From positions 61,038,946-61,102,945 of the forward strand of contig NC_079147.1 in NCBI RefSeq assembly GCF_945859685.1: a stretch of DNA of 64,000 nt. The letters are read 5' to 3'. The notes under the pieces are model-generated. The model had not been told where the DNA came from. It did not search any database and was given only the letters and a program-made list of their open reading frames with translations. This stretch comes from Eupeodes corollae. Taxonomy: Eukaryota > Arthropoda > Insecta > Diptera > Syrphidae. A program made the position numbers and the translations under genes. Within the stretch, counting starts at the first letter, position 1; the number at the start of each line of letters is the position of its first letter. This document shows, piece by piece, positions 25,167-38,325 of this stretch.

Positions 25167-25246
25167 GTAAGTTTGATTATTTTCGTTTTTGGGTAAAGAA
25201 CCATAGTTTTTGATTGTTGGGGGTTTTTGTTTTTCTATAATTATAG
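25167..25246 (+). other. Cadherin intron 2 (80 bp)
   Basis: A short phase-0 intron with donor GTAAGT and acceptor ATTATAG, in contrast with the multi-kilobase introns on either side. Confidence 0.88.
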
Positions 25247-25372
25247 GGATCACCCCTTTTTGCTATTAGACAAAAAATAGTTTCAACCGATACAACAGAG
25301 GGAACAATATTTCTACTGGGACCACTTGATTTTGAAAAACAAGCAATGTATCATCTTACCATATTGGCTAAT
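25247..25372 (+). CDS. Cad86C: Cadherin exon 3 (EC2 core)
   Basis: 42 codons, phase 0. The translation starts GSPLFAIRQKIVSTDTTEGT and contains LGPLDFEKQAMYHLTILAN. This is the LDxE..xxY.LTV.A.D signature of cadherin repeats, with the Glu of LDFE (residue 288 of the joined protein) as the calcium ligand. The following Asp of the A-x-D pair is supplied by the first codon of exon 4. Donor GTAAGT. Confidence 0.93.
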
Positions 25373-26044
25373 GTAAGTATAAAGTATAAGAAGTTACGGA
25401 TTAAAAATGACCTTAAAAATAACCCTTTTCGACAGTTTAAAGTGTTTAAAAGTGGTTGCACAAAAGATTTTGAATACATTTGAAAAAAAAAATTAATTTA
25501 AGTTTTAATAACAGACTTTCGAATGTTTTAATATTGATTTATGACATTATGAGCTATTCTCAAGAAACTGAACACTAAGCTTCAAATTACAACGTTAAAA
25601 AATGTGAGTTCCATAATAATTATACAATTATCATGCCTTAGCAATTAAGATCGAAACAAGGTATTTCCAACCTCAATTACTCATGTGCGTTATCGATCGG
25701 ACTGTTAAAAATTGTCGAACATTTTTAGTAAAAGATTTGAACGATTAGTTTCTAGATTTTTGTTTTTTATTGTACGCCTACTTAAGGGATGATGAATACC
25801 CTTACAATAATTAAACACAGAGGAGGCACTGAGTTAGAAACATTGAGCATAGTTTAGCTTTCCACATTCGTGAAGTGCGACTAGTTTTGAAATCTTTATT
25901 TAAATGAATAAAATAATATTGAAATTGGTTTTAACTTAAAAATAATATTGTTTGGCCTAAGGCCGTCTACCAGATTGACATTTATGTAACATTTTTATTT
26001 TGGTTTTATATTTAAAGTTGATTTCAATTATTCTACAACTTCTT

Positions 26045-27560
26045 ACCAGGAATTCTCTCAAAATGGAGCACTCTCCAATGATATGGTAAACATCCTTTGT
26101 CTCCTTAGGCTACAAAGGTCGCACAATACAGTCAGTTCAGGCCGATGTGGAATATAATTGATTTTAATTGTTTCTCTTGTCATTTTAAATATCAAGGTTA
26201 TCATATCAAGAGGAGATCGGTTTAAGAAAAAGGTACTTTCTTGAAGATTTAAAATTAACTGGCTGTAGATCATCCTAATTGCGACGCTAATATAATAGTT
26301 AAGATAAAGCGGTGAGCATTAGTCCAAGTACGGGTATCATGAATCGTTTCAGAGGAGGAATGCAAGCCTCTGTATTTTTAGAGTATTGGTTATAAAAATA
26401 GTGATAAAATATTTAATGGCATAAAGCCTTGTGGCAGCGTACATCATGAGGTTCAAATATTTCAGACGATTGGTCGACTATCATTTTTAGAGGTCTTTTT
26501 TAATGTCTGTCCATAAAACTTAAGTGGGTATGGATTTCAAACAAATTAAGGCTTTAAAAATTACAGGTGATCAGAAAGAAGGGGTACAAAACTCTTATCA
26601 TCAGGAGATACAAAATAAACACTTAACAGAGATCGTTTGCGATGTACATACCTAGAACTGAAGCTGTTTAATCTCTGGGACGCAAGTGCCACTAACACTG
26701 CACAGTCGCATTGGGGGAGATTTAAAAACTTTACATTTCACATTATTATTAATTCCAAATTAAAAAATTGCTGTCAAGATTAGAATTCCATGAGGTTATC
26801 AAACGATGCGGGCCGTTAGAAGGCCACCTCTGAGGAACAAGTATTTGAATTTTTAGACGAATTTCAAAAGTTGAGGGAAATGGCGTCAGCAAAGAAATTA
26901 AGTTGATTTGAAGTTTCAGTAACAAGATCAATTATAAACATATGGAAAAGTGTCAGAGACAAACACAGTTCTTCGACACAAAAACGTTTCCTTGGTGCGT
27001 ACCCAATTTGAACTCGTCCAATATGACTTGTACTGAACAGTCAGGTCCGTAAGCCAATTAATTCAACGAAAAAAAAATTTACTGAAACCAAATATTCGAT
27101 GAGAGAGCTTGATGCTAAACCTATCAAATCCCTTTGAAATATCAAGTCCAGTAATCTTACTTTTTCCAAAACGATTTAAAAATTTGTTCAAATATTCGGT
27201 GAGATAAACCATAAGGTGAGCAGTGGACCTATTTCTGCGAAAGCCGTACGACCAGTCTTTTCCGAAGCTTTCTTCTTTAAGATACTTCTTAAGCTTAAAG
27301 TTGATCAATTTTTACGTGACTTAAGAAAGAAGGGACGTGACAACAGTTAAAGAAGAAGAAGGTTTCGCCAATTTTAAGGACAGGTTGAACAAATGCTGTT
27401 TTCTATTTGGAAATAATCTAGTAGAGGAGATTAGTTTTCTTCTTTTTCGAACGCCTAAATATAGAGCTCTAAAAATGGTTTCTCCTTGATCTCTATATCC
27501 AATGGCTTTGGTTCCTTTTTGGAAAATAGTTTTGCTCAACGTGTAGGCTATTCTTGCAGT
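26045..27560 (-). mobile_element. LINE relic (Jockey/I type) with RT and 3' zinc-knuckle region
   Basis: Read on the minus strand, the frame at 27063-27308 contains WSYGFRRNRSTAHLMVYLTE and GLDISKGFDR, the fingers and first palm block of the RT. About 1 kb further, the frame at 26058-26273 reads ELTVLCDLCSLRRQRM, a Cys-x2-Cys motif typical of the C-terminal end of such LINEs. The middle is frameshifted and the YADD box is not seen. Upstream, 27321-27539 is probably the pre-RT part. Inactive. Confidence 0.72.
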
Positions 27561-27689
27561 TTTTGAGTTTAAGGATCAAGTTTTGTTTTTGTTTGTTTGG
27601 CTGTACTAAATATCAAACATTTCTATTAGTTAAGATTTTTCGTAATTCAAAATGGTCAGGTGACTTTAAGTTGAAGGGGCTGCCAGTTT

Positions 27690-29480
27690 AATGGCAAATT
27701 GTGATACCATATGAATCTTGAGGCTTCCTCCTAAGCTCAATGGAACCAGTTTGAATCCCTTACGAGAGGCTGATTATGCTGATATGATTAAGATCATTAA
27801 AGAAGAATTCCCTAGGTAACTCTTGCGTTTTTGAGCTAGTGCAGGGCATGTACAGAGAAGGCGTAGAACTATTTATTCCTCTTTCTCGTCCATACAGCTT
27901 CTGCAAAAGTCTTTTGAGCATACGCCTAGACGCGTGGTATGCTTTCTTATTAGACAGTGTCCGGTTATGACACCTATTATCGAGCTTATATGAGATCTGC
28001 TCACCTTGATCACTTTAATTCTAGTGTTGGCACGATGTTTTTTGTGGCCTGACACTTGGTGAGGTTGTTCCACCTGGTGTTTGCCTTCTTCATAGCGTCT
28101 TGCATTAGCAACAGTTTACAAGTAGCGATTGGTATGCCAGCATTTGCCAAACGTGGTAGGATGGGCTGTACTGTACCGTTCCTGGCAAGTTCATCTGCAT
28201 TACAGTTACCTGGAATGTCTCTAGTCTTAAGATTAACAAGATACATTGTCTTAGAATAAAATAGTTTGTTGGCACATAGGGGGCCTAACTTTATATATCG
28301 GCTTAAGATAAAATTAAAATATTGTTTAAAATGTATGGCGTTCTAACAATAAAAGTCTGTTGACTTGGTAATACTTGGGGTGTTTCTCCCCGGTTGTCAT
28401 TTGTTGGATTTGTTAGGGGCTTGTTAGCATGTTTAGCCACGTCGGTCTGCTGACACGGGGTCACCGTAAAATGCAACAGCATCTTCGTTTTTGGATTCAA
28501 TTATGTTTTCATCCGTAATTTTCATGACACTGGGATACCTGGGCTTTGGCAGTCGCTGTTGGGATGTCATGGTTCGGTTGATGGCTAGTTGAGTTACCTA
28601 GTAGCTTTTTAGGCAAGAGTAGAAGTTATGTATTTATTCTTTTATTCTCACTTCAAAATAGATTCGGTGGTTTTTGAAGTATTTTTGACGCTTCCTTTCA
28701 AAGACAAGCCCAGTGCAGATTCTCTTTTAAAGGCTTTTAGCTTCTTCATAGCCGTTTTGGAGCTGGTGTACCAAACGTCAAAGCAGTACCCATTGATAGG
28801 TCTCAGCAGTTGTTTGTACATCAGGATCGTGGTCTGTTGACTTAGTCCATTGCTCTTCTTCAGCAATGGATGAACACGATGAAAGGCACAAATGGTTTTC
28901 CTAAGAGATGATAGACAGTTAAAGACTGTTATAGAGTTTGTAGAGACAGAGTCCAGAGTTTTGATAGCAGCCTGGCTATCTGAGAAGATACGGATATTAG
29001 ATGTTGATATCACGTTGTCCTTAAGCCAGGACAAAACTTCCTTTATCGCCAAAAGTTCCACCTGGAACTCAATATAATGATTGGGAAGGCAGAATGAGAG
29101 ACTTAATTTCATTCCAGGAATACCCTATCCTGCCAGAAAGATCTGGATGGTTTTCAAGAGGTTTTAGGTAGAGTAAGGTGTCTAGTCCAATCGGTCTAAT
29201 TAGCGATGTGTAAAACCAATGCGTGATTTTGGGTTGTAGGCCTAATTTATTACCAATGACTTTTTTGTAAGAAAAGAGAGCTACAGAAGATTTTTGGACT
29301 CTTTCCCGTACATTGCGTTTCGAATTTAGTTTTTATCAAAACTAAGGAATTTTGTATCTCCTCGCAAACAAGAAGAATACGGTATGAACCCATCGACATT
29401 GGTAAGACTCGCTTCAACACACTCCGAAGATATGTAGTATCGGCGGTATTAACTGCAGGAGTCTAGTCTAGCAATGAGAT
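27690..29480 (-). mobile_element. LINE with RNase H (I/LOA type), split by another LINE fragment
   Basis: The minus-strand order is as follows. First a post-RT segment (KKVIGNKLGLQPKITHWFYT, about 29270-29200). Then an RNase H front half in the frame 28648-29112 (EFQVELLAIKEVLSWLKDN, IRIFSDSQAAIKTLDSV). Then, after an intervening insert, the RNase H back half at 28246-28010 (RDIPGNCNADELARNG), and finally CCHC-type residues (CSKDFCRSCMDEKEE, near 27875). The catalytic order (E, D, then N..AD) is recognisable. Stops and frameshifts are present. The 3' flank near 27725-27800 resembles 39580-39660. Confidence 0.8.
28256..28880 (-). mobile_element. Jockey-like LINE fragment interrupting the RNase H LINE
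   Basis: On the minus strand the RNase H frame runs, without a stop, into HPLLKKSNGLSQQTTILMYK and RPINGYCFDVWYTSSKTAMK. This is the C-terminal region of a different, Jockey-like RT. The RNase H sequence resumes below 28250. The host gene is therefore split by an insert of about 600 bp. I found no clear target duplication, so the edges are approximate. Confidence 0.6.
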
Positions 29481-32400
29481 AGTCTTCAGTGAAGATTTGT
29501 GGACTAGCAACAGATTTTCAGCTTTTAACTTTGCGCTATTAAAATGCAGGCTGCTTGTGTTGTTGATTTGTGTGGGAAGCATCGTTATCAGAGTTGATTT
29601 CAGCCCCTTTAAGCTGAGTTTTGCTAATGTTCTCGCTGCTCCTTACCGGTAATTTCACATTTATATATATATATACTAATTTCTTCTTTAGTTCCGATAA
29701 TTAACAAACATTTTTGGGATATTGGTTAAGAATTCTAAGCTATTTGTTCTGCCTCACTAAAAATAATGTCCACATACTGAAAGCTGAAGCTATTTCTTTG
29801 AGATAATATGATGTTTATTGAATTTATTACAATTTTAATTCAAATGAACCTTCAAAAAATAAATAAATAAATATATCCTAAAACTCGTGCCATAAAACGT
29901 CCTTGAAAATATATTACTCCAAAATATTAAAAACACACATCTATCTAAGAGTAAAAAAAAACAAAACATTTCCCCACGTCCAGTTTTTTAAAAATCAAAA
30001 CATAACACTCCTTCGCAGCCTCTTCAACACCCATTATCCATAAAAAATAAAAATCTTTATTTTTAATAACATATTTTTTTGTTCCTAAACTTGAGCTGTG
30101 ATACTTAGGTATATTTTTATAGTTTGAGATAACATAGCTAAAGGATTTAATTTATTTATCATTCGTTGTATCTCGAGATTTTTACAACACAAACAAAAAA
30201 AATATCCTTCTTAGACTTGTATACACCTCTTCGCTCCTCCTTTCTTAACAGATTTGTTATCCCAAAATAACCCCCTATACACGACATGACAGTTCGACAT
30301 TTATGGCAATTTATAGTTTTTAATTAAGCATCCTCACTTAAGATTTTTATATTAAGATAATAGCAAACTTTGTTCGCAGTCTTTCAAGAAAAAGAAAAAC
30401 AAAAAAGATATCAAAACAAAACAAAAAAAGTAGGTAGGTAAGGTATTCCTTGGAGCACCCACCAAAGGCGAGATAACAATCAATTCTATGATTTATAGTT
30501 ACTGCCATTGCTTGAACCCCGCCGTCGCCATAACATTGACCAGATTCAAAGCGAATCCTTATTCTCATGTTGCCTGATGGCCATCTTCTTGGAGTGTCAT
30601 TTGATCGCCCATCTAGCAGGGATTTAATTTGCCTCATTATCATCCCTTAAAATATGCACAACACCACCCGAGAGGGTTATTTATATGCAAGGAAACTTCG
30701 GATGGAGGACGACGACGACGATGACAACAACGACGCGTCCATTGGGATAAGTTTACACAATGGCCAAAGGCCATCTGGTGGATATCTGATGCTAATTCAA
30801 ACTGAAAGTAATTACCGATCCAGGATAAAAATCCATAAGATATGTGACACTCGCTGTGTGGAGTGGAAAGAGATCTTGTTCTAGGGCAAGAGAAGACGAC
30901 GACGAGAGGATCCGAGGACATGGGTCTAACATTATGGACGACATGATGTCATATGACCAACATTCGAGAAGCCTTAATGACAGAAATACCAATAATGACG
31001 CGCTTCATCACCGAAAAGATACTCTCCTATTAACTTTATGTAAGAAACCTCTTTAAGCCTTCCTTCAGCCTGGAAGAGCTCAAGTGTGTTTCTATATGAA
31101 AGCTGCGTTCTGCAATTGCAAGCGAACAAATAAAATTGTGTCCACATGGGGCATAGCATTTATATAAAAATAGCTTCACAATTGCATCAACCAACGTTCG
31201 GTGAAATACTGCCAAAGGCAAATCAGAAAGAGCATCTTGTTTAGGTTTCGTCGTGAGTGAATACAAAACGGCTAAAAAGGCAAAGACGGAGGGGAGAGGC
31301 GGAGGGTCAGAAAATATGGGCACAAAACTACAAACTTATAAAGGCAAAAATAATACCTGAGTCTGCTGAGACTGACTCTATAGGGAGGATATATAGATTT
31401 CCATTTGAGCAGTTATACAATATTCTGCAAGGTCTTTGGGCGCATTCGCATATTCCAACCTATACTACACATAAGATACATAGTACGAGCTTGATACCTA
31501 TAGTCGTATAATAATAATGGGTGTGCCTGTTGCATGCCACCAACTAACGCAGTTGTTGTGGCCATAATTGGCAATGGTATGTGGTTGACTAGAATGTCAG
31601 TGAATTGAGGCCTGCTGTATATGACCAAAGAAAAAAATAAGATACAAATGTATCTATAGGAAAAATAACGCGGAAACACTTTGTATTGTAATGTAGGTAC
31701 CCTATAATGAAAATGATTGCGTCCTGTTTTTAGCTTTCTTTTCTTTTTTCTTCAAATCGCGAATTCAAGTTTATATCACAAGTACATGAGTATATTATAC
31801 CATTATGGAACTTTATGGTTTTATGTACTTCGATTTGATTTTTATTTTTTCGGTTTTCGTTAGCTAAGTTAATCTGCATTCCTTTGAGTCATTTATAGAT
31901 ATCTCTGTTAGAGAGTTGGTCGTATAAAGTTAGTGTATTAAAATGCTTAAGTTGACGTCTTATTAAATAGATTTCCGAAGGTTTGTTACAAAATGTCGAT
32001 CAGTATTTTGATATCTACTATACACTTTGATGCAACAGTGTAAGTCAACGATTGAGGTCTTTAAAATTCTGCAAGCAAAGGTTTTAACTATTTCAAGGAA
32101 TTATTTGATACTTTTCACGTTTAAATGTAATCAGTTAAATTTTATATAATATAAGCTGTAAATTCTGCAAAAGAAAAAAGCACACGTGCGTACTTCTTTT
32201 GTAAAGCTTTGGTTTTTAATTATCTATTTCGCCACTTGAAAATATTCGAAATTGTCATTTTGAATTTTGTAATAGAAATATATTTTTCAATAACAGATTA
32301 TGCTATTTATTAAATATGAATTAAATTTGTCTTCTTTTGAGATTTTTACGATCTTCGAACAATACATTTGATTTAGAAAACTATTTTTACTTCATTTAGT

Positions 32401-32970
32401 TTTTTTTTTACTTGTAATACTTGTATTAAAAATATAAGAAAAACGTGCTCATCCGTAAAAAAAATTGTCAGAAGCTAAAATATTTGTTTGTTCTTACAAA
32501 CGTAAGTACAACTTTATTGTTGATAAATGTCAAAGTTTTTAATTTGAAAAATGCTTCCATTTAGTAGATAATAAAACACAAAAACCTTAATTCATATCAA
32601 ATTCTAAGGAAAGGGAATGAAAAAGCTTTTTTTCGTAACATTGTGATTTAATGTATTTGACAAAATGTATCGAAACAATTTTTAATATGAAAATAATTTT
32701 CTTTTTTTCAATCAGAGTAAGCTTTATGATAGACGGATGTGCGAGATCGAATCATCCATTGTTATCTTGGTTGAATTTTGAAACTCCGCAATTGGTCAAA
32801 TATATGGTTATAAATTCAAGAATTTTAATACTTTTGGTTCCTTTTGTGTATCGTTTTGAAAATTATTGGAGTCAAAACCACACATTTTTGGGAGCATTAT
32901 TATCTAATGAACTTTGCGTGATTCCATATACTGAACTTTTAACATCCCATAGGAAGTTATTGTAAAATGT
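29480..32970. other. Intronic stretch without recognisable gene
   Basis: Several overlapping short frames on both strands at 30.3-31.7 kb are not convincing proteins. A (GAC)n run lies at about 30706-30740. The part at 30480-31000 is less AT-rich and non-repetitive. I see no RNA gene or TE signature. Confidence 0.4.
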
Positions 32971-33170
32971 TGACATTTTTTGACGTTTCAAAGTCCCTAG
33001 AATAAAAATAAAATTTTGTATAGAGATGTCTGTGCCTGCGTGTGTACGTACTTTAGTAGGTTCGTACATCCCTAGGTTCTGGGAGATATTTTTGTCGTCC
33101 ATATCTCAAGAACCATTGGAGATATAAGTTCAAATAAACTTTGTTATACAGATAATATTGCAAAAACATT
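32970..33170. repeat. Probable dispersed repeat with GTCGTCCATATCTCAAGAAC core
   Basis: The segment CTGTGCCTGCGTGTGTACGT, followed by a GTCGTCCATATCTCAAGAAC core and CTTTGTTATACAGATAATAT, resembles from memory a short dispersed repeat seen in other dipteran genomes. Only one copy is present in this window, so repeat status rests on recollection and is uncertain. Confidence 0.35.
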
Positions 33171-34080
33171 AAAAAAGAACTCTAAACTCAAAATATTCCA
33201 TGAACCAATAACGCTTGCAACTTCAATTAAATGTTAAATAATTATTAAATTATTGACTTGATACCAAACTGATATAATTTTGAAAAACAATCATGTGGTG
33301 AAATATAATTCAAAAAACTGAAGCAAAATTACTTGAATATTCTTCTCGAATATTTTACATACAACATATAATTTTATCTCCAAAAGAAGAATTACGTTTT
33401 AGACATGTGGTAAAATTCTAAAACAAAAAATCGAATTAACAGTTTTTTGCAAAATAAAAAAAACTTTTTTAGGTTAAAAGTTAAAAGTTGGTAAAAATTG
33501 ATTTTCGACTCAAATAACTTTTCAAAAATCTGAAATATTTTCTTCAAGCTAATTTCATTTAAAGAAAATGTGATTTTCGAAAAGTGGCAGGAAATTTTTG
33601 TACAAATGCAACTGTCAGTTTTTTCAAAAAAATCTACGAAAAATAGTACTCAAAATTGATAAAAGTTGATAAATTATTCCCGATACCTCGTAAATATTTA
33701 ATTCTGTGCCAAATATTGTTTCTATCTCAGATATTGTTCTTAAAAAATACAATCTGTTTTTTTTTATACAAAAAAATACAAATTTTCAAGAAATGCTACC
33801 AATTGTTTTCGAAATGAAACAATTTTATCATATGCAAAATATTGTTGGTAACTTTTATTTAATGTTAACAAAAATTCAACTGACATCTTTTTTAACAAAA
33901 CACGAAAACCTACAAACACAACAAAAAACTGATAAGTAATTTTTTTCGGTTTTCGACCCAAGTATTAGAAGAACAAAGAAAGATATTGATATGAATATTT
34001 TGTTGAAGTGTTAAGCAAGACAATTCGACAAACAGGATGGAAAGTTATCAGAGAATGTCGCATCCTAACCTCTTTTTTTA

Positions 34081-34245
34081 CATAACCTGTGTCCTTAAAG
34101 AACCCCACAATTTAGAGTCCAGCTTGGTCAAATTGCATGAGCTTGGCGGTAAATTTACATCGTCTACATTACCCTCAGATAGCTCATACTGAAAGCTAAT
34201 TGTAGCTTTGACTGGCTGTGTGGCGTGTAGCGCTATTCTGCAGTG
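34081..34245 (-). pseudogene. Mariner transposase fragment
   Basis: One continuous minus-strand frame reads FHCRIALHATQPVKATISFQ and then VNLPPSSCNLTKLDSKLWGS. It aligns with the FQQDGATCHTA (second catalytic) and VNWPPRSCDLTPLDYFLWG (third catalytic) blocks of mariner. The second Asp is lost (RIAL for DGAT), but the Asp of LTKLD remains. The fragment ends in an RTQVM segment. Inactive. Confidence 0.72.
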
Positions 34246-36545
34246 AAAAAATGTCATTAGAATACATAGTATTCAACTTGGATGGCCACCTCACTAGCGT
34301 ACTTTTTGCAAATAAAAAGAACATTCCGCGTCAAAATCCAAAAAAATGACAATTTTTTCCGGAACATTATTACTGGACTACTACTGAACATGGTGTAGGT
34401 CCTTGTTATTAAATATACCCGGGGCAAGAAATAACTTTTCGGTAAAAAAAAGAAAAATTGTAGCCGCCTTGAAAACAAATTAGAATCCCACTTTGCGAAA
34501 AAACAGAGTTTAAATAATTTACTTATGTCAACAAACAGAAACTCCTTTAGTTAACACATATGACAACTCAATAGGAATCTTAGTAATCACACATCCTTTT
34601 TTGCTGTAAATGAGTGTATGCTTAAAATTCTAATAATGTTTGCTTAGGTACAATTATTTTTAGGTTCTTCAACTCAAGTTCTTAAGCCATAACTGAACTT
34701 TTACATCAAGCTTGAGTAAAAACAAGTCCTTTTAGTCCTCAGATCACTACATATAGATCTACAGAGACGTTAGAATCTTGCTTTACAGACTTAAAACAAA
34801 CCAACACTAACGGGCAATTTCTTAAGTTAGTTCTAAAAATATTGAAAACTCGATCGAGTATTTCTCAGTTTATCTTTGAAACTTAATTTTTAAAATATTT
34901 TGAGATCGAGCACTTCTTCACATCTAATCATATCTATAAAATTTCATTTTTTTCCTGTTTTTGAAGAACCTTATATCTAGATATGACTAAAAATTCTAAC
35001 ATTTTACGAATAGCTGACATTTATTTTAGAATTTAATTTTAATATTGTTTCTTTTATTTTTGAAATAAAAAATTATGTTTTCGTGGTTCAATGTACAATG
35101 TATTTCTTAAAAGATTGATAAATGTACAAATATTCGTGTTGTATGGGTTTAGATTTAATTTTGTCCAGTGTTCTTCAAAACTTGCACCATTAATTCAGAT
35201 TTTAAAGTAATGCAATCTATATGATGGATGAAATTTGAATGATAGCAAAAATTTTACTAAAAAGATTCACTAAGTCGTGTGTTTCAGCCCAAAGATTTTA
35301 GATTATTATACCAGAGATTAAAAATGCAGCAATATTTATGAAAATTAAGTATTTTTAAATATTTCTTCAGATGCACATAGTGTATAAACGGACTTTTTGC
35401 TTTCTATAAACGGATTTATCTTAATGTTCGTGACTACATATGTTTAATTGGATGTCATTTCTTAACATAATTGAAATGTGCAGATCTTGTGTCTATTTCT
35501 ACAGACTCAAAACTCGTGGTCGTTATAAACACTCCATGTTTATGTACTTTACTAAAATATTTTGCTACCTCAAATAAAAATTCTTGTGGTCTTAAATTTT
35601 ATCCAAAATTGTAATGAATCTGAAAACTAAGCATTTCGAAGAAGTAAACACATTGCTAAACCGAGTTATTATATCCTAAACCCCCAAATTTGAGGGTTTA
35701 ATAAATCGAGGTTCTATATCAAACTGAGATCTAAATCAGAATTCTAACACTTGAGAACTTAATGAAGATTTGAGTAAGAACTCAATCAAGTTCCAACTTA
35801 TCAATAAACCGAGACTAGAACTTTGTTGAGAAATTGGCCATAAGAATCTAATACGGTTCCAGTTATTTATTACATCTGTTAATGCAACTGAAAGACTTTT
35901 CTCAGCAAATTAAATGTTGCATTTTTAATCAATGAGAGTAAATTGGCAACTGCGATATCGAAGGAACAATAGGACTTTTGAATATTTGACATTATACATT
36001 TTGCACAAACTGTTATTATTTAAACTTATTAAAATGCATAGTCATCCAAAAAACCGAATTAGTATTCTACTAGATATCTGAGAATTGAAATTCCAAAATA
36101 CCTAGACTATAGCAGAAATAATGGACAATAGATAAAATGTATAATAGTTTTCTAACTAAAGTTCTTAATTTTTTGGGTAATTTTCTTTAAATTTTAACCT
36201 CAATACAAAATACACATCTACCTTCAGCAGAAAATATAGGTACTATGGCAGTCAAAGCCCTTGCTGTCTCAATTAACACTGGAAAGCTCCATTTCGATAT
36301 CATAAACTCGTTAGACTTATGTATTGACAAAAAGACCATTTAATGACGGATTTGTATTGAAAATATAAGGGACACTAGAACTAGTATTATGCATGGACCT
36401 GCATAAAAGTTAGATAGAAGGTTTTTGTAATGGGTAGACTGTTCCATCTGCCGTTGCATTCTGTCAGAAAAATTGTGACACATCTACGGTATCTACGGTT
36501 TATTGTTAATTCAATTTTTTAGTTTTAAACTTCATTAACAAACTA

Positions 36546-37400
36546 TAGGGTTTTTCAATAAGGGTGGGTTAATGTAGTAGCGTTTGCTATGTGGAACGTA
36601 GCGCCGCCCGTCTTGTTGGTGCAATTTGGGCCACAGAAAATTAGTTATCATCTTTATTGAGCGCTCGCTACTGACGATGACCGCCTCAATAACGTCGTTT
36701 TCAGTACGGACCAATTACAGCCCTGGCCCAAAATCCACACAAAACGGTACCTTTTTGACCGCGTGAACCTCGCGTGGTTTGGTGTCGTCCTATATACGAA
36801 CATTTAGCTTTCTAACACAGTATTCATCCAAAAATGCGCCTTGTCGCTAAAAATTACTTTTTGGTCAAAATTGGTGTCTTCTTCCAAACGATTCGAAGCA
36901 CAGTCGGTGAACAAACGGCGTTGTCTTTGGACATTAACTGAGCTCCTGAGTCAGTTAGATCTTGTACGGGTGAAGGCCCAAGTTCTGGCAAAATTCGCCA
37001 AATTCGTCTACGAAAGGCCGAGCTCGTGAGCACGGCTAGGAATAGACTGCCTCGGGTCTGGCTCTACACTTTTATCAACCACAGCGATGTTTTCGGCCGA
37101 TTTTGTGTACGGATCTTGGCTAGTTGTTTCCTGAACCAGTCGTTTGAAATTTATTGACCAAACGTTGAAAAGTCGATTGGGAAGGGCCACAACGTCTACC
37201 GTAAAATAAGTGCAATTCGCGCAATGTTTGTGCTAACGAACACTCAATTTGATAATAAAGTCCAATCATTTGAACGTGCTGTTCAATCGTGTAACTTGCC
37301 ATGACGATTTGGCATTAACAAATGAAAAACAAACAAAAGATTTGACAGATGTCACCAACTCAAAATGGCCGCCACGAGGCGCCAATCTAAAAAGGATATA
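36546..37400 (-). mobile_element. Mariner-like element, decayed, N-terminal helix-turn-helix region preserved
   Basis: The minus-strand frame at 37302-37120 begins MASYTIEQHVQMIGLYYQIE and continues LYYQIECSLAQTLRELHLFY, then GRRCGPSQSTFQRLVNKFQTT. This is the N-terminal helix-turn-helix of a mariner-type transposase. Downstream, broken frames give NLGLHPYKI, FVHRLCFE, FLDEYCVRKLNVRI and DDTKPREVHAVKKVPFCVDF, i.e. the central catalytic region. The second half (CHTA and DLTPLD blocks) is missing. The left edge TAGGGTTTTTCAATAAGG is a plausible terminus; the right edge near 37400 is not well defined and clear inverted ends were not found. Confidence 0.75.
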
Positions 37401-38325
37401 TATTAGCGACGAATTTTAACATGCTCATTTATTTAATAACTTAAAGCCCATGGGACTCAATCTTCAGTTAAATTTCTTCATCATTCAAATCAAATGTACT
37501 TAAACTATGTGCTTTAAACATTTATTGACTAATGTTATCATGACTAATATGTTTTTTAAGTAAGAATAAACTCACAATCAATTTATCTACGAAAAGAAAT
37601 CACCACAAAATTCTTTTCTGTTTTACCCATAACTATAATTCTCTTGCTTAACCTTTGCCTCTTATAAAATAAAAAATAAAAAATCAACACATTTTTCTGA
37701 CCGCCTGTTTCAAGCCACTATCCCAACTGTTCTTGCTCTGTTAACAAAAAATTACAACTAACATTTTCTTACCCCCAATCTGTCCTAAAAATACAAAATA
37801 AATAAAAAAAACAATGCCTGTTGTTTCTGTGACTTTCGGGCGATAACCTTCTCAACAATATTGCATTATCGTATCGCTGAAGCTGTGCCGCTGACTCATA
37901 CGAGTAAACCTCGTTTTTTATTTATTTTTAAAACCTTACCAGTTCATTGTTTACCTCAACATTTATTAATCAGTAGCCCGCCATAGCCACAGCTGTAAGC
38001 TCATATCTCTACCCATGATGCATTTGTTTCAATATCGAGCAAAAATACAATAAAAACAAAATTTTAACAATTCTAAAACACAATTTTAAACTTAAAGAGA
38101 AATATATACATAAATATAACAGAAAGTCCCAAATTACCGACAGAGCAACCAAAAACAACGACTCAACCAACATTCCAAAACATTAAAAACCCAAAATTAC
38201 CCTTATTGACCGAACAACCAAACAACCGAACAACTGAACGACTGACCGACCGGACCGGACCGGGCCATTGACCAGACGTAGGCCAACCAAAGTCAGGCCA
38301 ACCTAAATCGCTGCAAGCAGGGGCA
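37401..38325. other. Intronic stretch without recognisable features
   Basis: AT-rich, A-runs frequent, nothing recognised. Confidence 0.45.

Noticed and set aside
30347..31679. Cluster of short frames on both strands, one with a run of Asp
   Set aside because: The Asp run comes from a (GAC)n microsatellite. No splice-consistent structure, domain or codon pattern supports a gene.
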